A DNA stretch of 64,000 nucleotides from NCBI GenBank assembly GCA_963795555.1, contig CAWCHZ010000002.1, positions 1,364,001 through 1,428,000 on the forward strand. The letters run 5' to 3'. A program made the translations under genes and the position numbers. The DNA comes from CAWCHZ01 sp963795555 (GTDB lineage: Bacteria > Actinomycetota > Thermoleophilia > Solirubrobacterales > Solirubrobacteraceae). The notes beneath the pieces are model-generated. The model had not been told where the DNA came from, made no database searches, and saw nothing but the letters and a program-made list of their open reading frames with translations. This document shows, piece by piece, positions 26,368 to 34,497 of the stretch; positions within the stretch are counted from its first letter, which is position 1; every line of letters starts with the position of its first letter.

Positions 26368-26747
26368 CCGGCGATACTGATCGTTTGGGGCCCGATGACG
26401 CCCGGCAGCTGGCCCGGCGCCTGCGGGAGGCACGCGAGTTCACCAACCTCTCGCAGCAGTTCGTGGCCGAGCAGACGGGTATCCCGCGCTCGGCCATCTC
26501 CGACATCGAACGCGGCACACGGCGCGTCGAGAGTCTCGAACTCAAACGGCTGGCCGCCGTCTATCGCATGCCGGTGGACTACCTGCTCGGCAACGACCCG
26601 CCCCCCGAGCTGGCCGCGGCCGGGGAGGATCCCACCGCGCGGGCACTGGCCCGGGCCACCGGTGAGATGGACGCCGACAGCAAGGAGCAGGTCCTGCGTT
26701 TCGCGCTGTTCCTGCGCAACTATGAGCGTCCGGATCGCCCCTCATGA
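26364..26747 (+). CDS. XRE-family HTH regulator
   Basis: 127 residues. The Cro/C1-type helix-turn-helix spans about 15-70: LARRLREAREFTNLSQQFVA, TGIPRSAISDIERGTR and VYRMPVDYLLGN. The C-terminal part (about 75-127) is helical and probably mediates dimerisation or ImmA recognition. GTG 26364 overlaps the ACP stop, and its own stop overlaps the ImmA start (ATGA). XRE-ImmA pairs act as repressor and anti-repressor protease in mobile elements; here it likely represses the whole operon. Confidence 0.88.
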   Translation: MTGDTDRLGPDDARQLARRLREAREFTNLSQQFVAEQTGIPRSAISDIERGTRRVESLELKRLAAVYRMPVDYLLGNDPPPELAAAGEDPTARALARATGEMDADSKEQVLRFALFLRNYERPDRPS

Positions 26748-27766
26748 TCACCTGGGCTGATGCTCACGCCCGGGCCGCGGTTGCGGCCTCCGAGCTGCAG
26801 GCCGACCTGAACATCGACCTCACGCGCCCGGTCGACGTCTTTGACGCCGTCCGGCGCGTCGGCCTCGTGCTGGCCTTTGCTCCCCTCGGACGGGTCTCCG
26901 GGCTGTATCTGCCCGAGCATCCAACGCCCGGGATCCTGCTGCATTCCGGCCATCCGCGCACCCGACAGCGATACACCGCCGGGCACGAGCTCGGACATCA
27001 CATCTTCGAGCACGCCACCGAGGTTGACGTCGACCTCGAGGGCGCGCTGCAGCGCGGCAATGTCGATCGCTGGCCTGACCACGAGAAGGAAGCCGAGGCG
27101 TTCGGAGCCTGGTTTCTCATGCCGCGCCGGCTCATCCGCCACGGACTCCGCGAGCTGGGCATCGGCGAGCGGCCCTCCGATCCCCTTGATGTCTACGCGC
27201 TGTCTCTCTGGCTGGGGACCAGCTACACCGCCACCGCCCGTCAGCTCGCCGCGGTCCGCCTAGTCGACTACGCGGACTCCGAGCGCTGGGCCAGGGTGCA
27301 ACCGCGCACCGTCAAACAGGCGCTGGCTGGAGACATGGTTCCTGACGATCTGCACAACGACGTGTGGTGGCTTGACGCCCGCCATCACCGCCAGCCGATC
27401 GACGCACGCCCCGGCGACCGACTGATCATCACCCTCGATGAGATCCCCGCGTCGGGCTACAGCTGGCGCTTTGCCGAGCAGCCGCCCGAGGTGAGGCTGC
27501 TCGCCGACTCCTACACCGATGCCTGGGAGCCACAGCTCACCGCGCAGGCCGGCGAGGACGGAGAGTTGGTCGGCGGCCCCCAACCACGCTCACTGGCACT
27601 CGAGATCGACCCGCACGCCACGCTAGGCGTGCATCGCCTCGCCCTGACTAAGGAACAGCCCTGGCGGCCGGGCGCGCCCAGCGACGAGTTCGAGCTGCTG
27701 CTGTCGGTCAACCCGCGCCTGCACGGCATCCAGGTCCCCGAAGACGAGTTGGCACTGGCCGGCTAG
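26744..27766 (+). CDS. ImmA/IrrE metallopeptidase fused to a chagasin-like cysteine-peptidase inhibitor domain
   Basis: 340 residues. The N-terminal ImmA/IrrE domain has the zinc motif HELGH at 81-85 in YTAGHELGHHIFEHA and the downstream EAEAFGAWFLMPRR. The C-terminal domain (about 210-330) carries all three chagasin/I42 loop motifs in order: ASGYSW near 238 (family NPTTGYxW), a GG loop at 276 (LVGGPQPRSLALEI) and a PW loop near 305 (KEQPWRPGAPSDEFELLL, family RPW). The next gene, 4 bp on, is a papain-like peptidase, the target class of chagasins. Inhibition of that peptidase is inferred. Confidence 0.8.
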   Translation: MITWADAHARAAVAASELQADLNIDLTRPVDVFDAVRRVGLVLAFAPLGRVSGLYLPEHPTPGILLHSGHPRTRQRYTAGHELGHHIFEHATEVDVDLEGALQRGNVDRWPDHEKEAEAFGAWFLMPRRLIRHGLRELGIGERPSDPLDVYALSLWLGTSYTATARQLAAVRLVDYADSERWARVQPRTVKQALAGDMVPDDLHNDVWWLDARHHRQPIDARPGDRLIITLDEIPASGYSWRFAEQPPEVRLLADSYTDAWEPQLTAQAGEDGELVGGPQPRSLALEIDPHATLGVHRLALTKEQPWRPGAPSDEFELLLSVNPRLHGIQVPEDELALAG

Positions 27767-27770
27767 GACA

Positions 27771-28397
27771 ATGGTCGACCATCGTTCGCTCCAGACCCCG
27801 GTCCGCGACCAGGGGGACCGTCCCACATGTGTCGCGTTCGCCGTCAGCGCAGCCCACGAATGGCAGGCCGACGACGATCACGTCCGCTCGACCGAGGACG
27901 CGATGTGGGCCGCCCACCAGATCGCCGAAGTCCCGGGCCGCGAGGAAACCACCGTCTCCTGGGCGCTGCAGGGACTTGACCGCCACGAGCACAGCACCGA
28001 GATCGCATGGCCCTACGGCGCGCCGCGCTGGTCCGCCGGCCGGCCCGCGGCAGCGCTGGACGACGGCGCGCGTCGTCCTCTCGGCCCCTGGCGCGAGCTC
28101 GGATCGTCCTCGTTCGACACGGTCACGCACGAGCTCGCCGCGGGCCGGCCGGTCATCCTCACCGTCCGGGTCGTCCCCCTCGCCTGGTACCACGACGGCG
28201 CGCTCATCGACGCCGAGGCGAACCTGAAGACCCCGGGCAGCCATGCCGTGCTCGCCGTCGGTGCCCTCGACAGGCCCGACCGCCTGATCATCAAGAACTC
28301 GTGGGGATCCGGCTGGGGGGAGAACGGCTACGGGTACCTCACCCGGCGCTATCACGACCACTACGGGCTGCGTGCCCACAGCCTGGAGGGGCCATGA
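27771..28397 (+). CDS. Papain-like (C1) cysteine peptidase, intracellular, no propeptide
   Basis: 208 residues, a bare C1 catalytic domain. Gln14 and Cys20 in RDQGDRPTCVAFA keep the papain spacing of oxyanion Gln to nucleophile. His158 is in GSHAVLAVG, and Asn176 is in IIKNSWGSGWGENGYGYL, almost identical to papain. There is no signal peptide and no inhibitory propeptide, so activity must be restrained otherwise; the chagasin domain of the preceding gene is the obvious candidate. The stop overlaps the next start (ATGA). The substrate is unknown. Confidence 0.88.
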   Translation: MVDHRSLQTPVRDQGDRPTCVAFAVSAAHEWQADDDHVRSTEDAMWAAHQIAEVPGREETTVSWALQGLDRHEHSTEIAWPYGAPRWSAGRPAAALDDGARRPLGPWRELGSSSFDTVTHELAAGRPVILTVRVVPLAWYHDGALIDAEANLKTPGSHAVLAVGALDRPDRLIIKNSWGSGWGENGYGYLTRRYHDHYGLRAHSLEGP

Positions 28398-29158
28398 CGA
28401 TTGTCGATGACCGCTACATCGTTGCCGCCGACCTCTCCGAAGGATGGCTGGACGCCGTCCGCGCGACGGCGCAGATGCCCACCGGCAAGGGCGTCCACCT
28501 GCTCATCCGGATTCTCGACCCAGTCGCCGAGGACCCGGCGATCCGCGCCGCGGCCCAAGGCGTGATCGACGACTACAACGCGACCCACTCGCGCACCGAG
28601 CTGCCCGACATCGAGACCACCCGCAACACGATCTTCCCCGCCGCCTGGGCCCGACGCCACCCCGAACCCGAGGACCTCGCGGCCTACTATCGCGAGCGCT
28701 ACACCCGAGATGGCCTGCTCGGCTTCCCCAACAACAGCCGTGGCACCTACTTCGGGCGCATCGTCGCCTACCCGCGAGGCGACGGAGAGGAGCCCGCCGA
28801 CCAGCTCACAGACACGATTCGCAAGCTCAAGGACGAGCTCGCCTACGCGGGCAGCAAGAGCTCGCGGTATGAGATCAACATCTACAGCGAGCGCACGGAC
28901 CGCAATCCGCTGAGCTTCCCGTGCCTGGCGCACCTCTCGGTGCACCTGCACGACAGCGAGCTCCACATGCAGGCCGTCTACCGCAACGAGTCCCTCATCG
29001 CACGGGGCTACGGCAACTACCTCGGCCTCGGCGAGCTCCAGGCCTACATGGCTGGACACGCCGGCGTGCCGGTCGGCGAGCTGCTGATGACCGTCGGCCA
29101 CGTCGAACTGGACCTCGGCAAGCGAGCCGTCCGCGCGCTCCTGGCCAGCTTCGACTGA
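28394..29158 (+). CDS. Thymidylate synthase-like protein (possible dUMP/dCMP hydroxymethylase)
   Basis: 254 residues from ATG 28394, coupled to the peptidase gene by ATGA. The C-terminal half aligns by eye with thymidylate synthases. It has a PC dipeptide with Cys177 (FPCLAHLSVHL), then HMQAVYRNES where TS has the QRS loop, then GNYLGLGELQAYMAGHAG in the substrate-binding helix. The usual Asp and His/Tyr after it are not clear, so it is divergent. With the modification enzymes downstream, hydroxymethylation of a pyrimidine nucleotide is the best guess. Confidence 0.55.
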   Translation: MTIVDDRYIVAADLSEGWLDAVRATAQMPTGKGVHLLIRILDPVAEDPAIRAAAQGVIDDYNATHSRTELPDIETTRNTIFPAAWARRHPEPEDLAAYYRERYTRDGLLGFPNNSRGTYFGRIVAYPRGDGEEPADQLTDTIRKLKDELAYAGSKSSRYEINIYSERTDRNPLSFPCLAHLSVHLHDSELHMQAVYRNESLIARGYGNYLGLGELQAYMAGHAGVPVGELLMTVGHVELDLGKRAVRALLASFD

Positions 29159-29254
29159 CCCCGCCGATCGCCGACCTCGGCTCAGAACCCGCAAACACCG
29201 CAGCCGCGGTCGTCCCGGGGTGCGCGTGTCCGCAACTGCTGAGATGCTTGACCC

Positions 29255-30388
29255 ATGGGAGCAACGACCCGGCGCGCGCTGTTTGACGCCTACTGGCGCT
29301 TCGCCGCCGAGCGCCAGAACATCTTCAACCGCCGGCTCGACGACCCCGCCGGTCCATGGACCGCCGACCCGATCCTGCGGCGGTTCAAGTTCTGCAACAC
29401 GTTTCGCGCGTCCGATCGCGTCTCGCAGTACCTCATCTCCCGGGTCATCTATGACTCCGCCGCTCGCGATCTGCCCGCCGAGGACGTGTTCCTGCGCATC
29501 ATCCTGTTTCGACTCTTCTCCAAGGAGAGCACCTGGGAGGCGCTGGAGAACGCCACCGGCGGCGTTCGCCGCGCGACACTCGATGTCGAGCACCTCGGCG
29601 CCGTGCTCGACGGCCTGCGCCGCGATCGCCCGATCTACACCGCGGCTTTCATCCTCTGCGCGCACGATGCCTACGGCCACCGCGTCAAACACCGCAATCA
29701 TCTCGAGCTCGTCGCGCGGATGTTCGCGCCCGGGCGCCTCGGCGCCGACCTGAGCGCCGCGCGCGGACTCAACGACGTCTATGAGGCGCTTCGCGCCTGG
29801 CCGATGATCGGGGCCTTCATGGGCTACCAGCTGGCGATCGACCTCAACTACTCAGAGCACCTCGACTTCGACGAGGATGATTTCACGGTTCCCGGACCCG
29901 GCGCGACCCGCGGCTTAAAGAAGGTGTTCATCGACTTCGGCGGACGCTCGCCCAGCCAGCTGATCATGGACATGGTCAGCACCCAAGAGGAGGAATTCGA
30001 CCGCCTCGGACTGGACTGGTCGGGGCTGTTCGGGCGAAGGCTCCACGCCATCGACTGCCAAGGGCTGTTCTGCGAGACCGACAAGTACGCGCGCGCCGCG
30101 TTTCCCGAGCTCACCAGCAACCGGGTGCGCATCAAGCATCAGTTTCGCGGCCCCCAACCGATGCCACAGCTCTTCTATCCACCCAAGTGGGGTATCAACG
30201 AGCGCCTGCCCCACTTCGCGAACGCCGCTGCCGTTGATCCCCTCGATCCGCATCAGCTGACGCTCGACGAAACCCGGCTGCACCCGGTCGCCCTCACCGG
30301 CGATGGGCGGCGGCTCGCGCGCGGCTCGCGCGCGACGCGCGCCGTCGCCGCGACGCTGTTTGACCCGCCCATCGCCGCCGTCGGCTGA
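29255..30388 (+). CDS. 5-hmdU kinase / thymine-pyrophosphorylase (aGPT-Pplase) helical-domain family protein
   Basis: 377 residues. The N-terminal part has the family pattern FNRRLDDPAGPWTADPILRR, FKFCNTFRASDRVSQYLI and DVFLRIILFRLF, known from the 5-hydroxymethyl-deoxyuridine kinase and alpha-glutamyl/putrescinyl-thymine pyrophosphorylase group of phage DNA-modification enzymes. RefSeq often names these nucleotide kinase domain proteins. A 96-bp gap precedes it, so it may have its own promoter. It would act on a 5-hydroxymethyl pyrimidine made by the TS-like enzyme. Family recall is from memory, not a search. Confidence 0.7.
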   Translation: MGATTRRALFDAYWRFAAERQNIFNRRLDDPAGPWTADPILRRFKFCNTFRASDRVSQYLISRVIYDSAARDLPAEDVFLRIILFRLFSKESTWEALENATGGVRRATLDVEHLGAVLDGLRRDRPIYTAAFILCAHDAYGHRVKHRNHLELVARMFAPGRLGADLSAARGLNDVYEALRAWPMIGAFMGYQLAIDLNYSEHLDFDEDDFTVPGPGATRGLKKVFIDFGGRSPSQLIMDMVSTQEEEFDRLGLDWSGLFGRRLHAIDCQGLFCETDKYARAAFPELTSNRVRIKHQFRGPQPMPQLFYPPKWGINERLPHFANAAAVDPLDPHQLTLDETRLHPVALTGDGRRLARGSRATRAVAATLFDPPIAAVG

Positions 30389-30403
30389 CCCCGGTACCCG
30401 GCG

Positions 30404-32005
30404 GTGCCAGCAACCGACGCCCACGACGACCGCCGCCGCGACGTTCTCGCGCTCCTGCAACGGCTGCACCGTCACAAGGACGCCGCCTACGGGGACGCCT
30501 GGCGCAAACGTGGTGAGGTGATCGCCATCTTCGCGAACATGGCCCGCAAGTACGACCGTCTGCTCGTGGCCTTCGACGAGCAGACGCCCGCCGCGACCGA
30601 GCCGCTGGGCGACACCGTCGCCGACCTGTGCGTCTACAGCGCCAAGTACCTGACCTGGATCGCCGACGAGCATCCCGAAGCGCTGGGCGACGCCGGGCTG
30701 GCGCTGCCCGACCCGTCGCAGATCTCGGCCGCCCGCGGACCCGATGCGCTCGAGCGCGTGTTCGCCGCAGTGCTCGCCGCTCCCGACGATGCGCCGCCTG
30801 ACGCCGCCTCGGCGTGGCGCCGGGTACAAGGCTCGTTCGGGGTACTCGAGCGCGGGCTGATGGCCCAGGCCACCCCCGGCTCCACCGAGGAGGTGCCCAC
30901 CTACGCAGCCAAGGCGCAGCTCGCATGGGCGCTCGTTGCCGACACCCTTGCACTCCTCATCGGGCTTGAGCACGACGCCCCCGGAACACTCGACGGCCTC
31001 CGCGGCGAAGTCGCCACGATGGAGGGCGGCCAGCAGCTCGTGACCGATACGTTCGCCGATCAGCTCGTCGACCGCACCCTTGAGCGCATCATCGAGCGCG
31101 ATGCGCGCGCAGTCGCCGTGCTCGGCTTCACCCCGGCGAGCCTCGCGATCCGCGGAGCGCTCACCGCCGCGGGCCTGACCGACCGACTCCTCGGCATCTT
31201 CGATCCGAACCCTGCACCCGACAGCGACGTGGCTCCGCTCGCCGATCTCGCCGGTGTGCCGCACGACCTGCTCGTAATCGGCGCCGACGCCGACAAGGCA
31301 CAGCTGCTGGACGCCTACCGCCACTGCATCGGCGACCGTCCTGACCCGCCCGATGCCGTGATCGCCGGCACCGCCCATCTCGCCTATGCCGACCCCGATT
31401 TTGCGCAGCTCAACGCGCCGGCCCTGGTGCCCTCCTACGCGACCGGCTCACCGTACACGCGCGAGCACCTCTTCCAATGCCTGCAGGCCGCTGCCGCGAA
31501 CCGGTTGCACGGCGCGATCGTCGAGTTCGGTGCCTTCAAGGGTGGCACCACCGCTTGGCTGGCCCGCGTGGCCGGGCACCTCGGACTCGACGGCTGCCGC
31601 GTCATCGGACTCGACAGTTGGTCGGGCTTTCCCGCGCGCCGCTCGGTCCTTGACCTGTATGAGCACCCGCGGTGCGTGTTCACCGATCTGGAGGCCGTGC
31701 GCGCCTACACCGAGCCTCTCGGCGTCGAGCTGGTGGCAGGTGACATCACCGAGACCTACCGCCAGCTCGAAGGCGAGCCGCTGCTGCTGTGCTTCTTTGA
31801 CACCGACAATTACAGCCCCACCCGTGCGGCGCTCGAGCTCTGCGCCCGCCAGCTCGTCGTCGGCGGCAACATCGTCTTTGACCACGTCGCGACCGACACC
31901 GACTACATCGACACCATCGGCGAGCGGATGGCCGCCTACGAGGTGCTGCCGCCGCTGGGGTTCCTGCACCTCCACGGCACTGGGGTGTTCACCAAGATCG
32001 CGTGA
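30404..32005 (+). CDS. DUF1599 (nucleotide-modification-associated) domain fused to a TylF-like methyltransferase
   Basis: 533 residues. The N-terminal domain (about 8-95) has the DUF1599/Nmad1 pattern RHKDAAYGDAWRKRGEV, NMARKYDRLL and DTVADLCVYSAKYLTW, a MazG-like all-helical fold. The middle region (about 205-300) looks like a small Rossmann domain. The C-terminal part (about 355-530) is a class I methyltransferase of the macrocin O-methyltransferase type: IVEFGAFKGGTTAWLARV, VIGLDSWSGFP and CFFDTDNYSPTRAAL. It starts with GTG 15 bp after the preceding gene, hence the same transcript. It is probably a tailoring enzyme for the modified nucleotide. Confidence 0.72.
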   Translation: MPATDAHDDRRRDVLALLQRLHRHKDAAYGDAWRKRGEVIAIFANMARKYDRLLVAFDEQTPAATEPLGDTVADLCVYSAKYLTWIADEHPEALGDAGLALPDPSQISAARGPDALERVFAAVLAAPDDAPPDAASAWRRVQGSFGVLERGLMAQATPGSTEEVPTYAAKAQLAWALVADTLALLIGLEHDAPGTLDGLRGEVATMEGGQQLVTDTFADQLVDRTLERIIERDARAVAVLGFTPASLAIRGALTAAGLTDRLLGIFDPNPAPDSDVAPLADLAGVPHDLLVIGADADKAQLLDAYRHCIGDRPDPPDAVIAGTAHLAYADPDFAQLNAPALVPSYATGSPYTREHLFQCLQAAAANRLHGAIVEFGAFKGGTTAWLARVAGHLGLDGCRVIGLDSWSGFPARRSVLDLYEHPRCVFTDLEAVRAYTEPLGVELVAGDITETYRQLEGEPLLLCFFDTDNYSPTRAALELCARQLVVGGNIVFDHVATDTDYIDTIGERMAAYEVLPPLGFLHLHGTGVFTKIA

Positions 32006-32036
32006 TCGCCGACGCTCTCGGTCCGAGCGCTCGAGG

Positions 32037-32921
32037 TCAGGCCAGCGCTTCGAACTCGATCGTCCTGGCCAGCAGATCGAGGTGCAGCGTGCCGCCGCGC
32101 GCCGCGTACAGCGGGCGCCACACCGAGAAGCCGCGCATGATGGCGTGCTCCCATTCGGCGGCCGTGCGCTCGCGGACCTCAAACCCGCGTACCAGCCGCC
32201 GGATCGTCGCCAGCAACGAGAAGTCAACGTGATCGACGCCATCGAGGAACCGCACGTCCTTGGCGTAGTCAAACACGAAGGCCGAGACCGCCTCCTCGAT
32301 GGCGCGGGCCCGCCCGGCATCCTCGACCTCACGGACCTTCGGCATGCTCGCGCGGCGGGCCTTGAAGAAGTACCGGGTGATCGGTGACCAGCCCAACAGG
32401 GCTGCGTAGGTCAGATGAAACGCATCGTGAAAGCGGTACCCGTCGTCTGTATAGGCGTTATCGGTCAGTCGATCGCCCAGCGGGTTACCCGCGGCGTCGT
32501 ATAGGCGCACGACCGTCTTATCGTCCTCTTGGCTCTCGACGAACGTGACCGACGCGTCGCGCGGCAGGCGCTCGTGCTCCGGGAAGTCATCGTCGAGCAG
32601 CATCAACGGCAGCGTCCCCCCGCTGAGCGGCCACCGTCCGCGGATCTTGCGCAGGTTGCGCTGGGCGATCTCGTCGAGCCCCACGCCGAGCTTCTCCGCG
32701 AGGTTGGCGACGTACCAGAGCACGTCGCCCAGCTCATCCGCCATCTCGTCGGAGAACAACTCGTAGGCGTCGTGATCCCGCAGCCGTTTCTTGACGTGAC
32801 GCACCAGCGATCCCGTCTCCGAGGCCAGACCGATCACCGGGAACAGCAATGCACTTTCGTCGTCGCCGCCCGGCCGCTGGTCAGTTTGGTTGGCCTGCTG
32901 CTGGAACTCGTTCAGGTCCAT
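32037..32921 (-). CDS. MazG-like pyrophosphohydrolase with MazG C-terminal extension
   Basis: 294 residues. The N-terminal MazG domain (about 5-105) shows LFPVIGLASETGSLVRHVKK and the metal-binding EMADELGDVLWYVANLAEKL. The longer C-terminal part (about 150-290: DGYRFHDAFHLTYAALLGW, RARAIEEAVSAFVFDYAKDV) resembles the MazG_C domain found with nucleotide-modification genes. It would hydrolyse an NTP or modified dNTP to the monophosphate. It is convergent with the DUF1599-methyltransferase gene, 31 bp away. Confidence 0.82.
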   Translation of the reverse strand: MDLNEFQQQANQTDQRPGGDDESALLFPVIGLASETGSLVRHVKKRLRDHDAYELFSDEMADELGDVLWYVANLAEKLGVGLDEIAQRNLRKIRGRWPLSGGTLPLMLLDDDFPEHERLPRDASVTFVESQEDDKTVVRLYDAAGNPLGDRLTDNAYTDDGYRFHDAFHLTYAALLGWSPITRYFFKARRASMPKVREVEDAGRARAIEEAVSAFVFDYAKDVRFLDGVDHVDFSLLATIRRLVRGFEVRERTAAEWEHAIMRGFSVWRPLYAARGGTLHLDLLARTIEFEALA

Positions 32922-33088
32922 CGCAAAAGCCTAGACTCCGAAGCCGCGACGAACCAACAACTGGATCGTTGTGTCCGCCGTTCACCCAACCCGTTGAAAG
33001 CCTCACCCTGCCGGGCGTGCGTCGTACTCGCAAGCGGTAAAGCCGGCCAGCCGGGAACGTGTCCTCAACCGGGGTTCCCCGGTCCTTC

Positions 33089-33940
33089 CTATGAGCCGTT
33101 CCTGGCGGTGGCGATGTCGTCGATCAGCGCCTGCACCAAACCAACCGCTTCGTCGACATCCTGGATCGCGAAGTCCTGGTCGATCGCCAGCGCACGGTAC
33201 TGCTCCGGCCACGACGGCTCGACGGTCAGCCGCGGCGGCCATGGGTGCTTGCCGCGCGAGCCGAAGATGTCCTCGCAGGCCTCGGCCACGCGCCTCAGAT
33301 CGGGCTCGAGCTCCGCCAGCAGCAAGAGGTCGATGAGGTCGCGGAAGCGGTCGTTCTCCCGGTCGTCGAACCGCTCGGTGACCGCGTGTACCTTGGTCGC
33401 CATCTGGTAGCGCAACGATTGGCAGGCGATCTCGTCGGGACCGGCGAGACCGAGATCGGTGAGACTGAACGCGCTGATCGGCTCGGCTTCGGCGGCGCCG
33501 GCCTCCGGCCCGGAAGCCTCCAGCTGCACGGTCGCCCAGGCCCTGCCCTTGAATGTCATCTTGACGTCCATGCGCCGCGCCGGCGCGCCGGCGATGTCGC
33601 GCGCGTCGGTCAGCCGAAACGCGAAGTCGAGGTACGGCTCCTCGAGCGCGTCCTGCAGCAGGTCGACGATGTCGGCGTCGGCGTCGCAGATGACGATGAT
33701 GTCGACGTCCTTGGTCGCCCGCGCGCGGAGCCGCAGACGCAGCTCCATCGCCACGCCGCCCTTGAGCAGGAAGCGGTGCTCGTCGTCGCCGACGCGCTCC
33801 AACGCGCCCAACAGCACCATCGTGCTCACCCAGCGGCGCAGCCGGTCGGCGGCGATGCCCTGCTCGACGCTGAGCGCCTGCACCAGGCGCTCCAGGTGCG
33901 AGCGATCGCCCGGCGCGCGCTTCAGCGGTCGATAGCTCAT
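33089..33940 (-). CDS. abiEii: AbiEii-type nucleotidyltransferase toxin
   Basis: 283 residues of the nucleotidyltransferase AbiEii/AbiGii family. The core motif is visible: HRFLLKGGVAMELRLRLRAR followed by ATKDVDIIVICDADAD, which supplies the paired acidic residues; later come SLRYQMATKVHAVTERFDDR and RDLIDLLLL. AbiEii toxins are nucleotidyltransferases that halt growth, and related MenT enzymes modify tRNA. It overlaps the antitoxin gene by 4 bp (ATGA), the usual arrangement with antitoxin first. Confidence 0.88.
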   Translation of the reverse strand: MSYRPLKRAPGDRSHLERLVQALSVEQGIAADRLRRWVSTMVLLGALERVGDDEHRFLLKGGVAMELRLRLRARATKDVDIIVICDADADIVDLLQDALEEPYLDFAFRLTDARDIAGAPARRMDVKMTFKGRAWATVQLEASGPEAGAAEAEPISAFSLTDLGLAGPDEIACQSLRYQMATKVHAVTERFDDRENDRFRDLIDLLLLAELEPDLRRVAEACEDIFGSRGKHPWPPRLTVEPSWPEQYRALAIDQDFAIQDVDEAVGLVQALIDDIATARNGS

Positions 33941-34497
33941 GCCGCCAGGTTGCCCAGCACGTCGGCACGCAGCTCAGCCGCTTCGCGACGGCGCAGCCAA
34001 CCGTGACGCACCCCGTCGTCGATCGCCTGGGCCAGCAGCGACGGGCGCACGTGCTGCTCGCTGGCCTGGCGGATCGCCTTGGCCGGCGAGACCACGGGAA
34101 TGCCCTCGAAGCTGCTGCGGTCCCTGGCGGGGAGGTCCTCGTGATGGATCACATACAGAGACGGGATCTCGCGATGCGTTCGGTAGCCGGCCGGGACCGT
34201 GATGTAGATCTTGGCGGGGTTGACGTCGCTCATGCCATACAGGTCCAACGCCGACTCGCCCGAGATGTGCCCTCGCCCATCTGGCCACAGCGTCGCGAGC
34301 ATGTACTGATCCAGCCGGCTCGGCGGTATCAACGGCACCCGGTAGATGCCATGACCGACCCGCTCGAGCTGCCCCCGCCGCGCCAGGGCGTTCAGCGTTC
34401 CCATCGACATGCCGAGCTCCCGGGCATCCTCCCCGGTCAGATAGCCGAAGCTCTCGGCGGCCCGTTCGGCGAGCTGGCTGTAGCGAGCACCTGGCAT
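33937..34497 (-). CDS. abiEi: AbiEi-type antitoxin and autorepressor
   Basis: 186 residues. An N-terminal winged helix (about 5-60: FGYLTGEDARELGMSMGTLN, RRGQLERVGHGIYRVP) is followed by the AbiEi C-terminal antitoxin domain with SGESALDLYGMSDVNPAKIY and GIPVVSPAKAIRQ. AbiEi proteins neutralise AbiEii without direct binding (type IV) and repress their promoter through paired repeats; such repeats are present just upstream (34498-34561). The ATG at 34497 is the only reasonable start. Confidence 0.87.
   Translation of the reverse strand: MPGARYSQLAERAAESFGYLTGEDARELGMSMGTLNALARRGQLERVGHGIYRVPLIPPSRLDQYMLATLWPDGRGHISGESALDLYGMSDVNPAKIYITVPAGYRTHREIPSLYVIHHEDLPARDRSSFEGIPVVSPAKAIRQASEQHVRPSLLAQAIDDGVRHGWLRRREAAELRADVLGNLAA

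Noticed and set aside
28007..28393. N-terminal extension of the TS-like protein through the papain gene
   Set aside because: The extension is out-of-frame papain coding sequence (Arg/Ala-rich); ATG 28394 overlaps the papain stop in the usual ATGA coupling.
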